Assembly (NCBI RefSeq): GCF_035917275.1
Contig: NZ_CP108509.1
Span: 868,001-932,000 of the forward strand
DNA length: 64,000 bases
Source: Streptomyces sp. NBC_01237
GTDB taxonomy: Bacteria; Actinomycetota; Actinomycetes; Streptomycetales; Streptomycetaceae
Direction: 5' to 3'
Below, in pieces: positions 50,624 through 58,027 of the stretch (the stretch's first letter is position 1; every line of letters starts with the position of its first letter). Under the pieces are notes generated by a model that saw only the letters and a program-made list of their open reading frames with translations, was not told the DNA's origin and did not search any database. Made by a program: the position numbers and the translations under genes.

Positions 50624-51610
50624 TCAGTCTTGTGGAGGCTGCTGGGGTGGGCCTGGCGCCGAGCCCGGGATGTTCAGCTTGATACGCGTGGTGATGTCGT
50701 GTGCGTCGGCATCGGGCCAGGGCCATGCCACGCCTCTGGTGACAGCCGTGCTCCACGGCGCGTCATGGCCCCGGCCGTCCGACGACCGGGGCCCGGAGGT
50801 GCCGTGTACCGAATTCTCGTGGAAGGAGTCCAGTGCTTCCAGCACGTCCTGCACCCGGGCAATCTCCAGCTGGATTTCCTCACGCCGTCGGACCGACTGC
50901 TCGATCTCGCGCCGCATCGTCAGTGACTGACTCTCCAGGGCCTCCCATACCCGGTCGGCCTGCCGGGCCGCTTCGCCGAGGATCGCCCTGGCTTCCTCAC
51001 GGGCCGCCGCCACGATGGCCTGGGCCGACCTGGTGGCCGCCGGGGGGACGGGCGTGGGGACGCTTGACGCGTGGAGCGGTCGTTCGGCCCCCGGCCACAC
51101 GGCCGTCGCCCCCTGCCGGGCCTCCGCCGGCACCCCGGCGGCACCCCGTCGCAGCCGCTCCGCCTCCGCGGAGCTCTCCACCGTGTTCCGCGGGGCGGTG
51201 TGTGCGCCGTCCGGCAGTGGGCCGGGGCCGGCTCGCCCCTGACGCGCTCGGGCCGCCGCCCTGGCGGCGATCTGCGCTTCACGAGCGCTGCGCCAGAGCT
51301 TCCGGAACTCCTCCGCCTCGGCTCGATCACCGGGAGCGAGCAGCCGCACGAGTTCCAGCGTGAACTGCTGCGAGGGCAGCCGTTTGCCGTTCAGTGCCTC
51401 GGAGACCGCGGCCGGGGACAACGGGACCTCCCTCCTGGCACCTCGCGAGATCTGCCGCAAAGGAGGTGTGCCGGAGTCCAGGTGCACGGCGCGCAATCGA
51501 TGGGCGAACACCCGCAGTGCCTTGTCGTAGGCATCGGCCAGGGCCTCGGCCGAGGGCTCGGCACCGTCCACCACCGCTTCTCCGGGCTCTTCGGGGACAG
51601 CACCCGACAT
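50624..51610 (-). CDS. HTH-domain protein with coiled coil
   Basis: A 328-residue cytosolic protein. Residues about 20-95 form an XRE-like HTH unit of the Streptomyces type (LPLRQISRGARREVPLSPAAVSEALNGKRLPSQQ-like arrangement: Ser/Pro before the recognition helix, then FTLELVRLLA). The middle is Ala/Arg/Gly-rich and disordered. Residues about 200-270 are a long coiled coil (EEARAILGEAARQADRVWEALE and RREIEQSVRRREEIQLEIARVQDVLEALD). The C-terminus is unstructured. AAGGAG lies 4 nt before the ATG at 51610; the frame upstream is non-conserved. Converges with the glycosidase-like gene with a 25-bp gap. Function unknown; a membrane- or filament-associated DNA-binding role is a guess. Confidence 0.75.
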   Translation of the reverse strand: MSGAVPEEPGEAVVDGAEPSAEALADAYDKALRVFAHRLRAVHLDSGTPPLRQISRGARREVPLSPAAVSEALNGKRLPSQQFTLELVRLLAPGDRAEAEEFRKLWRSAREAQIAARAAARARQGRAGPGPLPDGAHTAPRNTVESSAEAERLRRGAAGVPAEARQGATAVWPGAERPLHASSVPTPVPPAATRSAQAIVAAAREEARAILGEAARQADRVWEALESQSLTMRREIEQSVRRREEIQLEIARVQDVLEALDSFHENSVHGTSGPRSSDGRGHDAPWSTAVTRGVAWPWPDADAHDITTRIKLNIPGSAPGPPQQPPQD

Positions 51611-51857
51611 CGGGCTCCTTGTGTTCGTACCGGCACTTTCCGTCACGCTAGCCCGCGGCGCGCGGGACTTCCGGACGTTCCAGCGAAAACCACCGAACGA
51701 ATGGCGTTTCGGCCGAACACCTCGCCGGTTCGGATTCGTCCTCGTACGTTCGCCCGGCTGGTCTCCGGCCCGACCGTGTTCTCCCATGGAGTCGCGCAAG
51801 GAGAGGACGCCGGTGATCCGAGGAGCGGACCCGGCGCGAGCAACCGGAGGAGTCACC

Positions 51858-52040
51858 ATGACGGGGAATCGCCCTACGGGTCGCGGGGGTTGGCATCTGA
51901 GCCTGGACGGCAGGGGGCTGGAGGTCGGCGCGGGCGCGCATCTGCGTCTGTCGGTCTCGCTGGCCGCGCTGCGCTGGATCATGTGTCTGGGCGGTGCGAC
52001 CGCGGCAGGCTGCACGTACTGGACACGGCTCGGCCGCTGA
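51858..52040 (+). CDS. Small protein of 60 residues, unknown
   Basis: A 60-residue protein. The first half is Gly-rich and polar (WHLSLDGRGLEVGAGAHLRL), the second contains an amphipathic-to-hydrophobic stretch (SLAALRWIMCLGGATAAGCTYW) too short and polar for a confident transmembrane helix. It is called because of the ideal GGAGGAG 5 nt before its ATG. It lies divergently from the HTH/coiled-coil gene (247-bp spacer). No motif recognised. Confidence 0.65.
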   Translation: MTGNRPTGRGGWHLSLDGRGLEVGAGAHLRLSVSLAALRWIMCLGGATAAGCTYWTRLGR

Positions 52041-52130
52041 GACTGTGGACCGGGCGCGGACAGGACGGCGGAGCCCGGCCGAGCAGAAAGTCGCTTGTAC
52101 GAGCCGGAGGTTGCGCATAGCGTCCGCGGG

Positions 52131-52574
52131 ATGGAGACAAAGCCCCTCGTCCGGCGTTACCAGACCTCCGACGAGGACGAGGTGATGGCGCTGTGGTCGA
52201 GTGCCTCGAAACTGGCCCACCCGTTCGTCGAGGGTGAGGGCGAGGGTGAGCGGGCCCGCAAGGTCCGTGAGGTCTATCTGCGCGAGGCCGAGAACTGGGT
52301 CGCGGACGAGGACGGCGTCGCCGTCGGCCTCCTGGGCCTGATCGGCAGCGAGATCGGTGGCCTGTTCGTCGCGCCCCGGGCTCAGGGGCGGGGTATCGGG
52401 CGGGCGCTGGTGGAACATGCCGCGACGCTGCGCGGCGATCTGCTGCTGGAGGTGTTCGAGGCGAATCCCGCGGCCCGTGGCTTCTACGGGCTCATGGGCT
52501 TCGAGGAGCGCGAACGCCGCGTGGACGAGGAGACCGGGCACGTCCTGATCGTCATGTTCCGTCCGGGACGCTGA
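52131..52574 (+). CDS. GNAT family N-acetyltransferase
   Basis: A 147-residue acetyltransferase. The acetyl-CoA pyrophosphate-binding motif is VAPRAQGRGIGRALVEHA (R/Q-x-x-G-x-G/A type). The β4 strand precedes it (IGSEIGGLFV), and the typical last motif EANPAARGFYGLMGFEERER follows. The substrate is unknown; the size is that of single-domain GNATs such as RimI or YhbS-like proteins. The ATG at 52131 was chosen. A TTG at 52095 is in frame but unlikely; there is no strong ribosome site directly before either. It follows the small 60-residue gene by 90 bp. Confidence 0.87.
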   Translation: METKPLVRRYQTSDEDEVMALWSSASKLAHPFVEGEGEGERARKVREVYLREAENWVADEDGVAVGLLGLIGSEIGGLFVAPRAQGRGIGRALVEHAATLRGDLLLEVFEANPAARGFYGLMGFEERERRVDEETGHVLIVMFRPGR

Positions 52575-52697
52575 GCGCGTCGCCCCCCAGGGCTTGCGGG
52601 CGTCGGGCTCCGGCCGCCGTCGGGTGCGGTCCGCGTCGTTCGGCGGCCCGACGTCCGTGACTGTCCACGAGGGCCTGCCGCACCGCATAATTCAGCG

Positions 52698-53069
52698 GTG
52701 AAGAGCAACCACGTGATTCTCGATTGGAAACTTCCTTTCCACGAGCGGATCCGGCAGGCCGTCGAGATGTGGATCCACGATGGCCGTGGCCCCGACCATC
52801 TGGTGACCGGCAAGGCGTTCTTCGCGATGTACTCCTGGCACCTGCGCCACTGGACCGACCATGACATCGCGTGGGCGGAGTTCGCCGCCGCCTCGTACCA
52901 CTCCCTCGGTGGCAAGGACGGCTGGGAAGCCATGCTGCGTGAGCGGGCCAACTGCGAGAGCTGCGGGGACAGATACCGGCTGGAGAACATCGGGCTGTGC
53001 ACCGGATGCATGCGGTACACCTGCTACGACTGCGGCGCCCACGGGTCCTGCGCCGGCGAGATCGTCTGA
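52698..53069 (+). CDS. Small cysteine-rich (zinc-ribbon-like) protein
   Basis: A 123-residue protein. Residues 1-75 are helical with many Trp/His (AVEMWIHDG, FFAMYSWHLRHWTDHDIAW). Residues 86-118 carry seven cysteines in CxxC pairs: Cys86/89, Cys101/104, Cys109/112 and Cys118. This suggests a treble-clef or ribbon zinc site. No family recognised. The GTG at 52698 has no ribosome site, but CATAAT (52686-52691) lies 6 nt upstream, the layout of a leaderless transcript. A terminator hairpin follows. Confidence 0.72.
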   Translation: MKSNHVILDWKLPFHERIRQAVEMWIHDGRGPDHLVTGKAFFAMYSWHLRHWTDHDIAWAEFAAASYHSLGGKDGWEAMLRERANCESCGDRYRLENIGLCTGCMRYTCYDCGAHGSCAGEIV

Positions 53070-53126
53070 CACCCGCGGCCGTCGGGATCCGGCGGGCGTA
53101 CCGCGCCCGGCCAGACCGGCGGTCCG

Positions 53127-53155
53127 GCCCGGCCCACCCCCTCCGTGGGCCGGGC
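53127..53155. terminator. Bidirectional terminator hairpin
   Basis: GCCCGGCCCAC (53127-53137) pairs perfectly with GTGGGCCGGGC (53145-53155); 7-nt loop. It lies between the converging zinc-ribbon gene and the membrane protein gene. Confidence 0.8.
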
Positions 53156-53189
53156 ACGTTCTGTTCCCGCCGCGATGACCTCGGCAGGG

Positions 53190-53687
53190 TCAGCGGCTCA
53201 CCCCGTTCTCCGCCGCCTGGGTCAACAGCGGTTCCACCAGGGGTGGCTGGAAGCCCAGGGCCAGGAAGGCGACGGGCCAGGAACCGCGCCGTGTGATCTC
53301 GAACCGGTAGAAGGCCATGAAGAGGGACTGCGAGGTCATCATCTGGATCCCCATCACCTCGGCCCACGGGACCGCCCTCCGCGGCTGTCCGAACAGACCG
53401 GTGATGACCAGGCCGTCCCTGAAGAGGTAGCACCTCCTGAGCCCGAATCTGGCGGAGGCGCGGCCCCATGCCCACCTGAGCCCGATCGCGGCCAGCGCCA
53501 CGGAGATCGTGATGGCGCCCTTGGTGAACGCCGCCGTGGGCCTGACGCAGACGAGGCCGACGAGCGTCGCCAGGCACAGCCCCAGGAGGAGCCGCAGGCC
53601 GAGCTGAGCAAGCCCTCCCCCCAGTCCCGCGACGGCGTAGTTGCCCCGCGCCTCGCCGAAACCCGCCCTGTTCACGCCTGGTCGCAT
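53190..53687 (-). CDS. Small membrane protein with PH-like C-terminal domain
   Basis: A 165-residue protein with two hydrophobic segments (about 32-52, LRLLLGLCLATLVGLVCV, and 62-78, ITISVALAAIGLRWAW). They are followed by a cytosolic β-rich domain (RRCYLFRDGLVITGLFGQPRRAVPWAEVMGIQM), as in PH-like bacterial membrane proteins. The start at ATG 53687 has AGGAAG 10 nt upstream; a longer frame to 53819 has an unlikely Pro-rich leader. Function unknown. It overlaps no neighbour and lies between the terminator and the M20 peptidase gene. Confidence 0.65.
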   Translation of the reverse strand: MRPGVNRAGFGEARGNYAVAGLGGGLAQLGLRLLLGLCLATLVGLVCVRPTAAFTKGAITISVALAAIGLRWAWGRASARFGLRRCYLFRDGLVITGLFGQPRRAVPWAEVMGIQMMTSQSLFMAFYRFEITRRGSWPVAFLALGFQPPLVEPLLTQAAENGVSR

Positions 53688-53754
53688 GCCGAATCGTCTT
53701 CCTGGTAGGTCATGTGGGGTGAGGGCTTCCTGTCGGTGCGCGGGGGCCACCGGG

Positions 53755-54954
53755 TCATCGCCCGGTCCGCGCGACGAGTTCGGCGAGCAGACGGGCCCGG
53801 GGAACCATCCGCGCGACATCGACGTACTCGGAGTCCGCGTGCGCGCCGGCGCCCACAGCGCCCAGGCCGTCCAGCGTCGGACAGCCGACCGCCGCGGTGT
53901 AGTTGGCGTCGGAGGCCCCGCCGACGGCGCGCCCGCGCAACGGTTCCTGACCCAGTTCGTCGGCGATCCCGGAAGCGAGGGCGAACAGGGCGGCGGAGGA
54001 CTCCGGTCCCATGGGCGGACGTTGCCTGCCTCCCAGCACCTCCACCCTGGCTCCGGGTGTCCGCGCGCGGAGCCCTCGTACCAGCGCGTCGATCCGGTCC
54101 TGCTCCGTGGTGGTGGGCGCTCGTACGTCGAGCGCCAGCCGCGCCAGCGCGGGCACGGTGTTGCGCGCGCTTCCGGACGACATCAGGGTGGGGGTGACGG
54201 TCGCGGCACCCAGGGTTTCACCGTCCGCTCCGGAGGCGTCCGAAGGGGCTCCGGAGGCGGCCGACGGAGCTCCGAAACCGGCGACGGCCAGCACCTGGTG
54301 AGCGATCTCGACCGTGGCGTTGACCCCCTTCTCCGGTTCCTGGCCCGAGTGCGCGGCCCGGCCGTGCACCACGACCTCGTAGCGCGACGTGCCTTTGCGG
54401 GCGGTCTTGAGCGCGCCCTCCTCGTCGGCTGCCGCCTCCAGCACGAACGCCGCCGCGCATCCGCGCGCGGATCGCTCGATCAGCTGCCGTGAGGTGGTGG
54501 AGCCGACCTCCTCGTCCCCGTTGACCAGCACGCACACGCCCTCCGGGGAAGGCAGGGAGGCCAGTGCGTGGAACATCTGCACCAGACCGGCCTTCATGTC
54601 CAGAACCCCGGGACCGCGAGCCCTCCCACCGGCCACCGCCCAGGGGTGGGTTTCGAGCGACCCGATGGGCCAGACCGTGTCGTGATGCCCCACCAACAGG
54701 ACCCGTGGCGTGCCGAAGGTCCAGCGCAGATGGGTCACTCCTTTGATCACGATCGTCTCCGGCGCGACCCCCAGCAGCCTCGCCCCGAGTGCACCGACCA
54801 CCTCGGCGCTGCGCGCCACCGCACCGAGGTCGGCCGAGTAGGACTCGCAGACCACGAGCTCCTCGAGGTCGGCCAGCATCGCCGGCAGGGCGAGGTCGTA
54901 CTTCCCGGTCACCGGTTCCACCCCGTCGTCGCTTTCTGTCGTAACACCGCACAT
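53755..54954 (-). CDS. M20 family metallopeptidase (carboxypeptidase G2-like)
   Basis: A 399-residue zinc peptidase. First metal site His90-x-Asp92 (VGHHDTVWP), bridging Asp119 (GPGVLDMKAG), catalytic Glu148 and ligand Glu149 (NGDEEVGS). The dimerisation or lid domain contains the conserved AAHSG, and the C-terminal ligand His is near the end (GAGAHADSEYVDV). Family members cleave C-terminal amino acids from N-acyl or folyl substrates. The ATG at 54954 lies directly after GAGGGGG; a GTG at residue 12 is a possible alternative. Divergent from a LysR regulator 193 bp away, the classical arrangement for a LysR-controlled catabolic gene. Confidence 0.88.
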   Translation of the reverse strand: MCGVTTESDDGVEPVTGKYDLALPAMLADLEELVVCESYSADLGAVARSAEVVGALGARLLGVAPETIVIKGVTHLRWTFGTPRVLLVGHHDTVWPIGSLETHPWAVAGGRARGPGVLDMKAGLVQMFHALASLPSPEGVCVLVNGDEEVGSTTSRQLIERSARGCAAAFVLEAAADEEGALKTARKGTSRYEVVVHGRAAHSGQEPEKGVNATVEIAHQVLAVAGFGAPSAASGAPSDASGADGETLGAATVTPTLMSSGSARNTVPALARLALDVRAPTTTEQDRIDALVRGLRARTPGARVEVLGGRQRPPMGPESSAALFALASGIADELGQEPLRGRAVGGASDANYTAAVGCPTLDGLGAVGAGAHADSEYVDVARMVPRARLLAELVARTGR

Positions 54955-55067
54955 CCCCCTCGGATCTCATGGGCCTTCGATGGAGCGGCGGAGCTCGATT
55001 CCGTTCCGGAGCACCGCCGCGTGAAACGACGCTAGGACGCGACCCGGCATTCCACCAGCGACTGGTT

Positions 55068-55083
55068 TGCATGGAAGCCATGC
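55068..55083. promoter_or_regulatory. Candidate LysR-type operator (T-N11-A)
   Basis: GCATGG-AAG-CCATGC (55069-55083) is a 6+6-bp inverted repeat that includes T-N11-A from T55068 to A55080. It sits between the divergent M20 peptidase and LysR genes. Confidence 0.6.
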
Positions 55084-55147
55084 GATCGAGGAATGTGTTG
55101 AGGGAGCATGATGCGGTCGGCGAAGGCAATCGGAGGGCGGTAGGAGG

Positions 55148-56050
55148 GTGTTCGAGAACGACGCGCTGCGGCTGTTCGTGACCGTGGCGGAGAGCGGTTC
55201 GTTCACGGAGGCGGCGGTCCGGCTCAGCTACACGCAGTCCGCGGTGTCCCGGCGGATCGCCGCGCTGGAACAGCGGGCGGGCGGGCCCCTGTTCGACCGG
55301 CTACCTCGCGGCGTACGGCTCAATCCGGCCGGTCGCACGCTGCACCGGCACGCCCTGGAGGTACTGGACCGACTGGCGCGGGCGGAGCGGGAGCTCGCCG
55401 TGCTGCAGGCCGGCCTCGGTGGGCTTCTGCATGTCGGAGCATTCGCCACCGCGAACATCTCCTTGATGCCCGGCGCTCTGCGGGCGCTGCGGGACGCCAG
55501 GCCGGAGGTCGAGGTGGTCGCGGCCGAAGGCCCGACCGACACCCTGATGCGGCGGCTCTCGGACGGGGCGCTGGACCTCGCCGTCGTCAGCGACTACCCG
55601 TCCGGCCTGCCGCGGGCCGACGGTGTCACGACGACCGAGCTGTGCGAGGACGAGTTGTGCGTCGCGCTTCCGCGAGGGCACCGGTTGGCCGGTGCCGGCC
55701 GGATCGACCTGCGTGAACTGCGTGACGAGGCCTGGCTGCAGAGCGCTTACGGCGACCGCCCGACGATGCTCGCCGACGCCTGCGTACGGGCCGGATTCAG
55801 TCCGAGGAAGATCATCAGGATCGCGGAGTGGACGGGCAAGTTCGGCTACGTGGCCGCGGGACTGGGGGTGGCGCTCGTTCCCTCGCTCGCCGCTCGGGCG
55901 GTCCCCGGGACGCTGGCCGTGTGCCGCCTCACCGATCCGGCTCTGCGCCGGACCCTGCATGTGGCTCTGCCCTCGGCGCCCCTGCCGGCCGCCCTGGAGC
56001 TGCGCGGCCTTCTGCGTGCTGCCGTCGACCGCGAACAGTGGGATACGTAG
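55148..56050 (+). CDS. LysR-family transcriptional regulator
   Basis: A 300-residue LysR-type regulator. The winged HTH is in residues 1-60 (LRLFVTVAESGSFTEAAVRL and SAVSRRIAALEQRAGGPLF), followed by a linker helix and a periplasmic-binding-like effector domain (LHVGAFATANISLMPGALRAL, FGYVAAGLGVALVPSLAARA). The GTG at 55148 is the only possible start because a stop lies in frame upstream; an AGGAGG directly abuts it. Probably autorepresses and activates the divergent M20 peptidase gene. The inducer is unknown. Confidence 0.88.
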   Translation: MFENDALRLFVTVAESGSFTEAAVRLSYTQSAVSRRIAALEQRAGGPLFDRLPRGVRLNPAGRTLHRHALEVLDRLARAERELAVLQAGLGGLLHVGAFATANISLMPGALRALRDARPEVEVVAAEGPTDTLMRRLSDGALDLAVVSDYPSGLPRADGVTTTELCEDELCVALPRGHRLAGAGRIDLRELRDEAWLQSAYGDRPTMLADACVRAGFSPRKIIRIAEWTGKFGYVAAGLGVALVPSLAARAVPGTLAVCRLTDPALRRTLHVALPSAPLPAALELRGLLRAAVDREQWDT

Positions 56051-56390
56051 GTCCTCCGCCACACCTGTCCTCGGAGCCGGGTGCGGATCGACGCTCGCCC
56101 GCGCCCGGGACCACCGCATCAGGTGCGGCCGTCATGCCGTCGGCGGCCCTGCGGCGCGGCAGGAGGCCGATTCCCCCCGATGCTCCCGCAAACGGCAGGC
56201 ACCGAGGGCGCGACCCGGATCGGCCACCGCGCGAGGCGTGGGGGTGGACACCGGTGGCCTGTGACGGGACCTTCACGGCCGTGTCCCGGTTGTGTGCCAT
56301 TCGGTGTCCGGCCGAAATTCGACGTTAGCCTGACGGCGCTCAGGGTGTCCCCGGGGCGTCGGAACACATGAACGGGAAGCAGGAACAGAC
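56051..56390. other. 340-bp intergenic region
   Basis: No gene or clear terminator on either strand. A TAGCCT -10-like element lies at 56326-56331, about 60 bp before the lipoprotein GTG, but no matching -35 was found. Confidence 0.4.
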
Positions 56391-57620
56391 GTGGGCAGAC
56401 GTGACGGGCACGCGGTGTCGCGCAGGCGGATACTCGGGCTGGCGGGGACAGGGCTGGGGCTGGTCGCGTTCGGGGCCGGGGTCGTGGGGTGCGGTCCCGA
56501 GAAGAAGGTGGATGTACCGGGCGGCAGTGCCGCACCGGGCGGGGACGAGAGCGGTGACGGTTTCACCACCCCACCGCCGGGCACCGCACCCGAGCCGCTG
56601 TGGCGGGCGGAGGCGGCGAACAGCAACCTGTCCGGCATCGACGCGCTCGCGGTGACCGGTGACCTGGTTCTGGTGGCGGGCGACCCGCTGGTGGGACGGG
56701 ACATGGCCGGTGGCAAGCAGAAGTGGTCGCGCGCCGGGGTCACCACTCCCGGAGCCGAACTCGTCATCGGCGGCGGAACGCTCTATCTCACCAGCGCCGA
56801 GTACGACGGTGATGTGGTGGGTCTGGACCCGGCCACGGGCAAGGAGACCTGGCGCAGCCGCCTGGGCGAGAAATATCAGCTGCCGCGCCCGATCGCGGCC
56901 GACGACCGCCATGTGTACGTCCTCGCCGGCATCCTGGAGAAGGACTTCTCCACCCCGAACAACGTGATCGCCGCGATCGACACCACGTCCGGCAGGATCG
57001 CCTGGCGCGAGCAGCGCGACGCGGGGACCGAGGAGTACGGCATCACCGCCTCGGTCGTCGACGGGCACCTCATCTACACGGACTACCGCGAGAACGTGAC
57101 CGTCCGTGACACGGCGACGGGGCGGCAGGTGTGGACGAAGAAGATCAGCCGGTCCAACCACCGTCGCTTCGCGGTGCACGAGGATCTGGTGATCGTGGCG
57201 GACGGGCGGCGGCTGCGGGCGCTCTCACTGGCCGGGGGCAAGGACCGCTGGTCGCTCCGGACGGAGGAGTTCAGCACGTTCAACGACCCGCATGTCCTGG
57301 ACGGGGTGCTCTACGTCTCCGACAGCGTGCGCGGCATGTGGGCGGTGGAGCCCGGTACGGGCAAGCGGATCTGGCACAACGGGGAGCTGCTGGAGTCGGC
57401 CACGCAGGCCTGGCAGTTCGCCAAGGTGGGCGGCACCCTGTACGGCGCGACCGAGTTCGACAAGGACGGCGGTGTGCACGCCTTCGACGCGGCGACCGGG
57501 AAGCTGCGCTGGACGTACAACGACAAGTCCGGTGACATCCAGCAATGGTACGTGGCGGCGGCGGGCGACCGGCTGGCCGTGATGCACGGGAAGCGGCTCT
57601 ACGCGCTGCCCGCCGTCTGA
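56391..57620 (+). CDS. PQQ-like β-propeller lipoprotein
   Basis: A 409-residue exported protein. The signal region has a twin-arginine motif (SRRRILGLAG) and a lipobox VVGC with Cys34, so it is predicted to be a Tat-exported lipoprotein on the outer face of the membrane. A Gly/Pro-rich tether follows to about residue 65. The remainder is a β-propeller with repeated GLDPATGKETW / AIDTTSGRIAW / VRDTATGRQVW / VEPGTGKRIW / FDAATGKLRW blades, typical of PQQ-like repeats. No dehydrogenase active-site residues were recognised, so a binding or scaffold role is more likely. The GTG at 56391 has AGGA 6 nt upstream. It stands alone. Confidence 0.87.
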   Translation: MGRRDGHAVSRRRILGLAGTGLGLVAFGAGVVGCGPEKKVDVPGGSAAPGGDESGDGFTTPPPGTAPEPLWRAEAANSNLSGIDALAVTGDLVLVAGDPLVGRDMAGGKQKWSRAGVTTPGAELVIGGGTLYLTSAEYDGDVVGLDPATGKETWRSRLGEKYQLPRPIAADDRHVYVLAGILEKDFSTPNNVIAAIDTTSGRIAWREQRDAGTEEYGITASVVDGHLIYTDYRENVTVRDTATGRQVWTKKISRSNHRRFAVHEDLVIVADGRRLRALSLAGGKDRWSLRTEEFSTFNDPHVLDGVLYVSDSVRGMWAVEPGTGKRIWHNGELLESATQAWQFAKVGGTLYGATEFDKDGGVHAFDAATGKLRWTYNDKSGDIQQWYVAAAGDRLAVMHGKRLYALPAV

Positions 57621-57738
57621 TCCGAAACGCGGTGCGGATGCGGGTGCTCGGCGAAGGCCGCGGCGCCCGGGGCCGACCGGCCCCGAGGACCCGGCTGCTT
57701 TGCGGCCTGCTCCGGAGGTGTGAAGGCCGCCCGTGTCC

Positions 57739-57831
57739 GTGCGGGCCGGGGAAGCCTCGGGTGCGAACCGGCGGTCAGTGGGTACAGGACCCGTGACCCG
57801 AGTCGGTGCGGGTACGCTCCCCCGCCCGCAC
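57739..57831 (+). ncRNA. Candidate structured RNA
   Basis: Nested complementary arms: GTGCGGGC (57739-57746) with GCCCGCAC (57824-57831); CTCGGGT (57756-57762) with ACCCGAG (57796-57802); GGGT (57780-57783) with ACCC (57789-57792). The unpaired GGTGCGAACC-like loop is reminiscent of riboswitch loops but matches no family I know. A terminator stem begins 7 nt after the outer helix. Orientation is assumed from the terminator. Confidence 0.3.
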
Positions 57832-57837
57832 ACATCA

Positions 57838-57870
57838 CCGAGGCCCCATGGTTCGCCCATGGGGCCTCGG
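57838..57870. terminator. Strong bidirectional terminator
   Basis: Bases 57838-57851 pair perfectly with 57857-57870 (14 bp, loop TTCGC). It lies between the converging lipoprotein and ferredoxin-reductase genes. Confidence 0.85.
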
Positions 57871-58027
57871 CCGTGTCAGGTTCTCCCACGGGCTGCCGCA
57901 CCGGCACCGCCCGCGCCGGGAACCATCCGCACCGGTGCGGTCCGCAGCGGGGCCGCCAGCGCCCGGACCGTCCGCACCTGCGGCCGCGGCGCCCGAGCGG
58001 GCGCCGCGGCCCCGCGGGATGTCCCGT

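Larger units (their letters stand above)
57621..58027. other. 407-bp intergenic region between converging genes
   Basis: Contains no supported protein gene. Its middle part carries a nested helix structure that could be an RNA element, followed directly by a strong terminator. The rest is Gly/Ala-codon-like low-complexity G+C. Confidence 0.5.

Noticed and set aside
51060..51075. Further TTGACGCG copy at 51064
   Set aside because: Lies inside the coding region of the HTH/coiled-coil protein, without palindrome or promoter context; probably chance.
52095..52130. TTG start for the GNAT gene
   Set aside because: Adds 12 residues without family similarity; the ATG at 52131 gives the usual GNAT N-terminus.
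57747..57830. Cobalamin riboswitch
   Set aside because: GGGAAG and GGTGCGAACC look right, but the B12 box (AGYCMGGAxACC) is not present and no gene follows. Kept only as an unclassified structured RNA.
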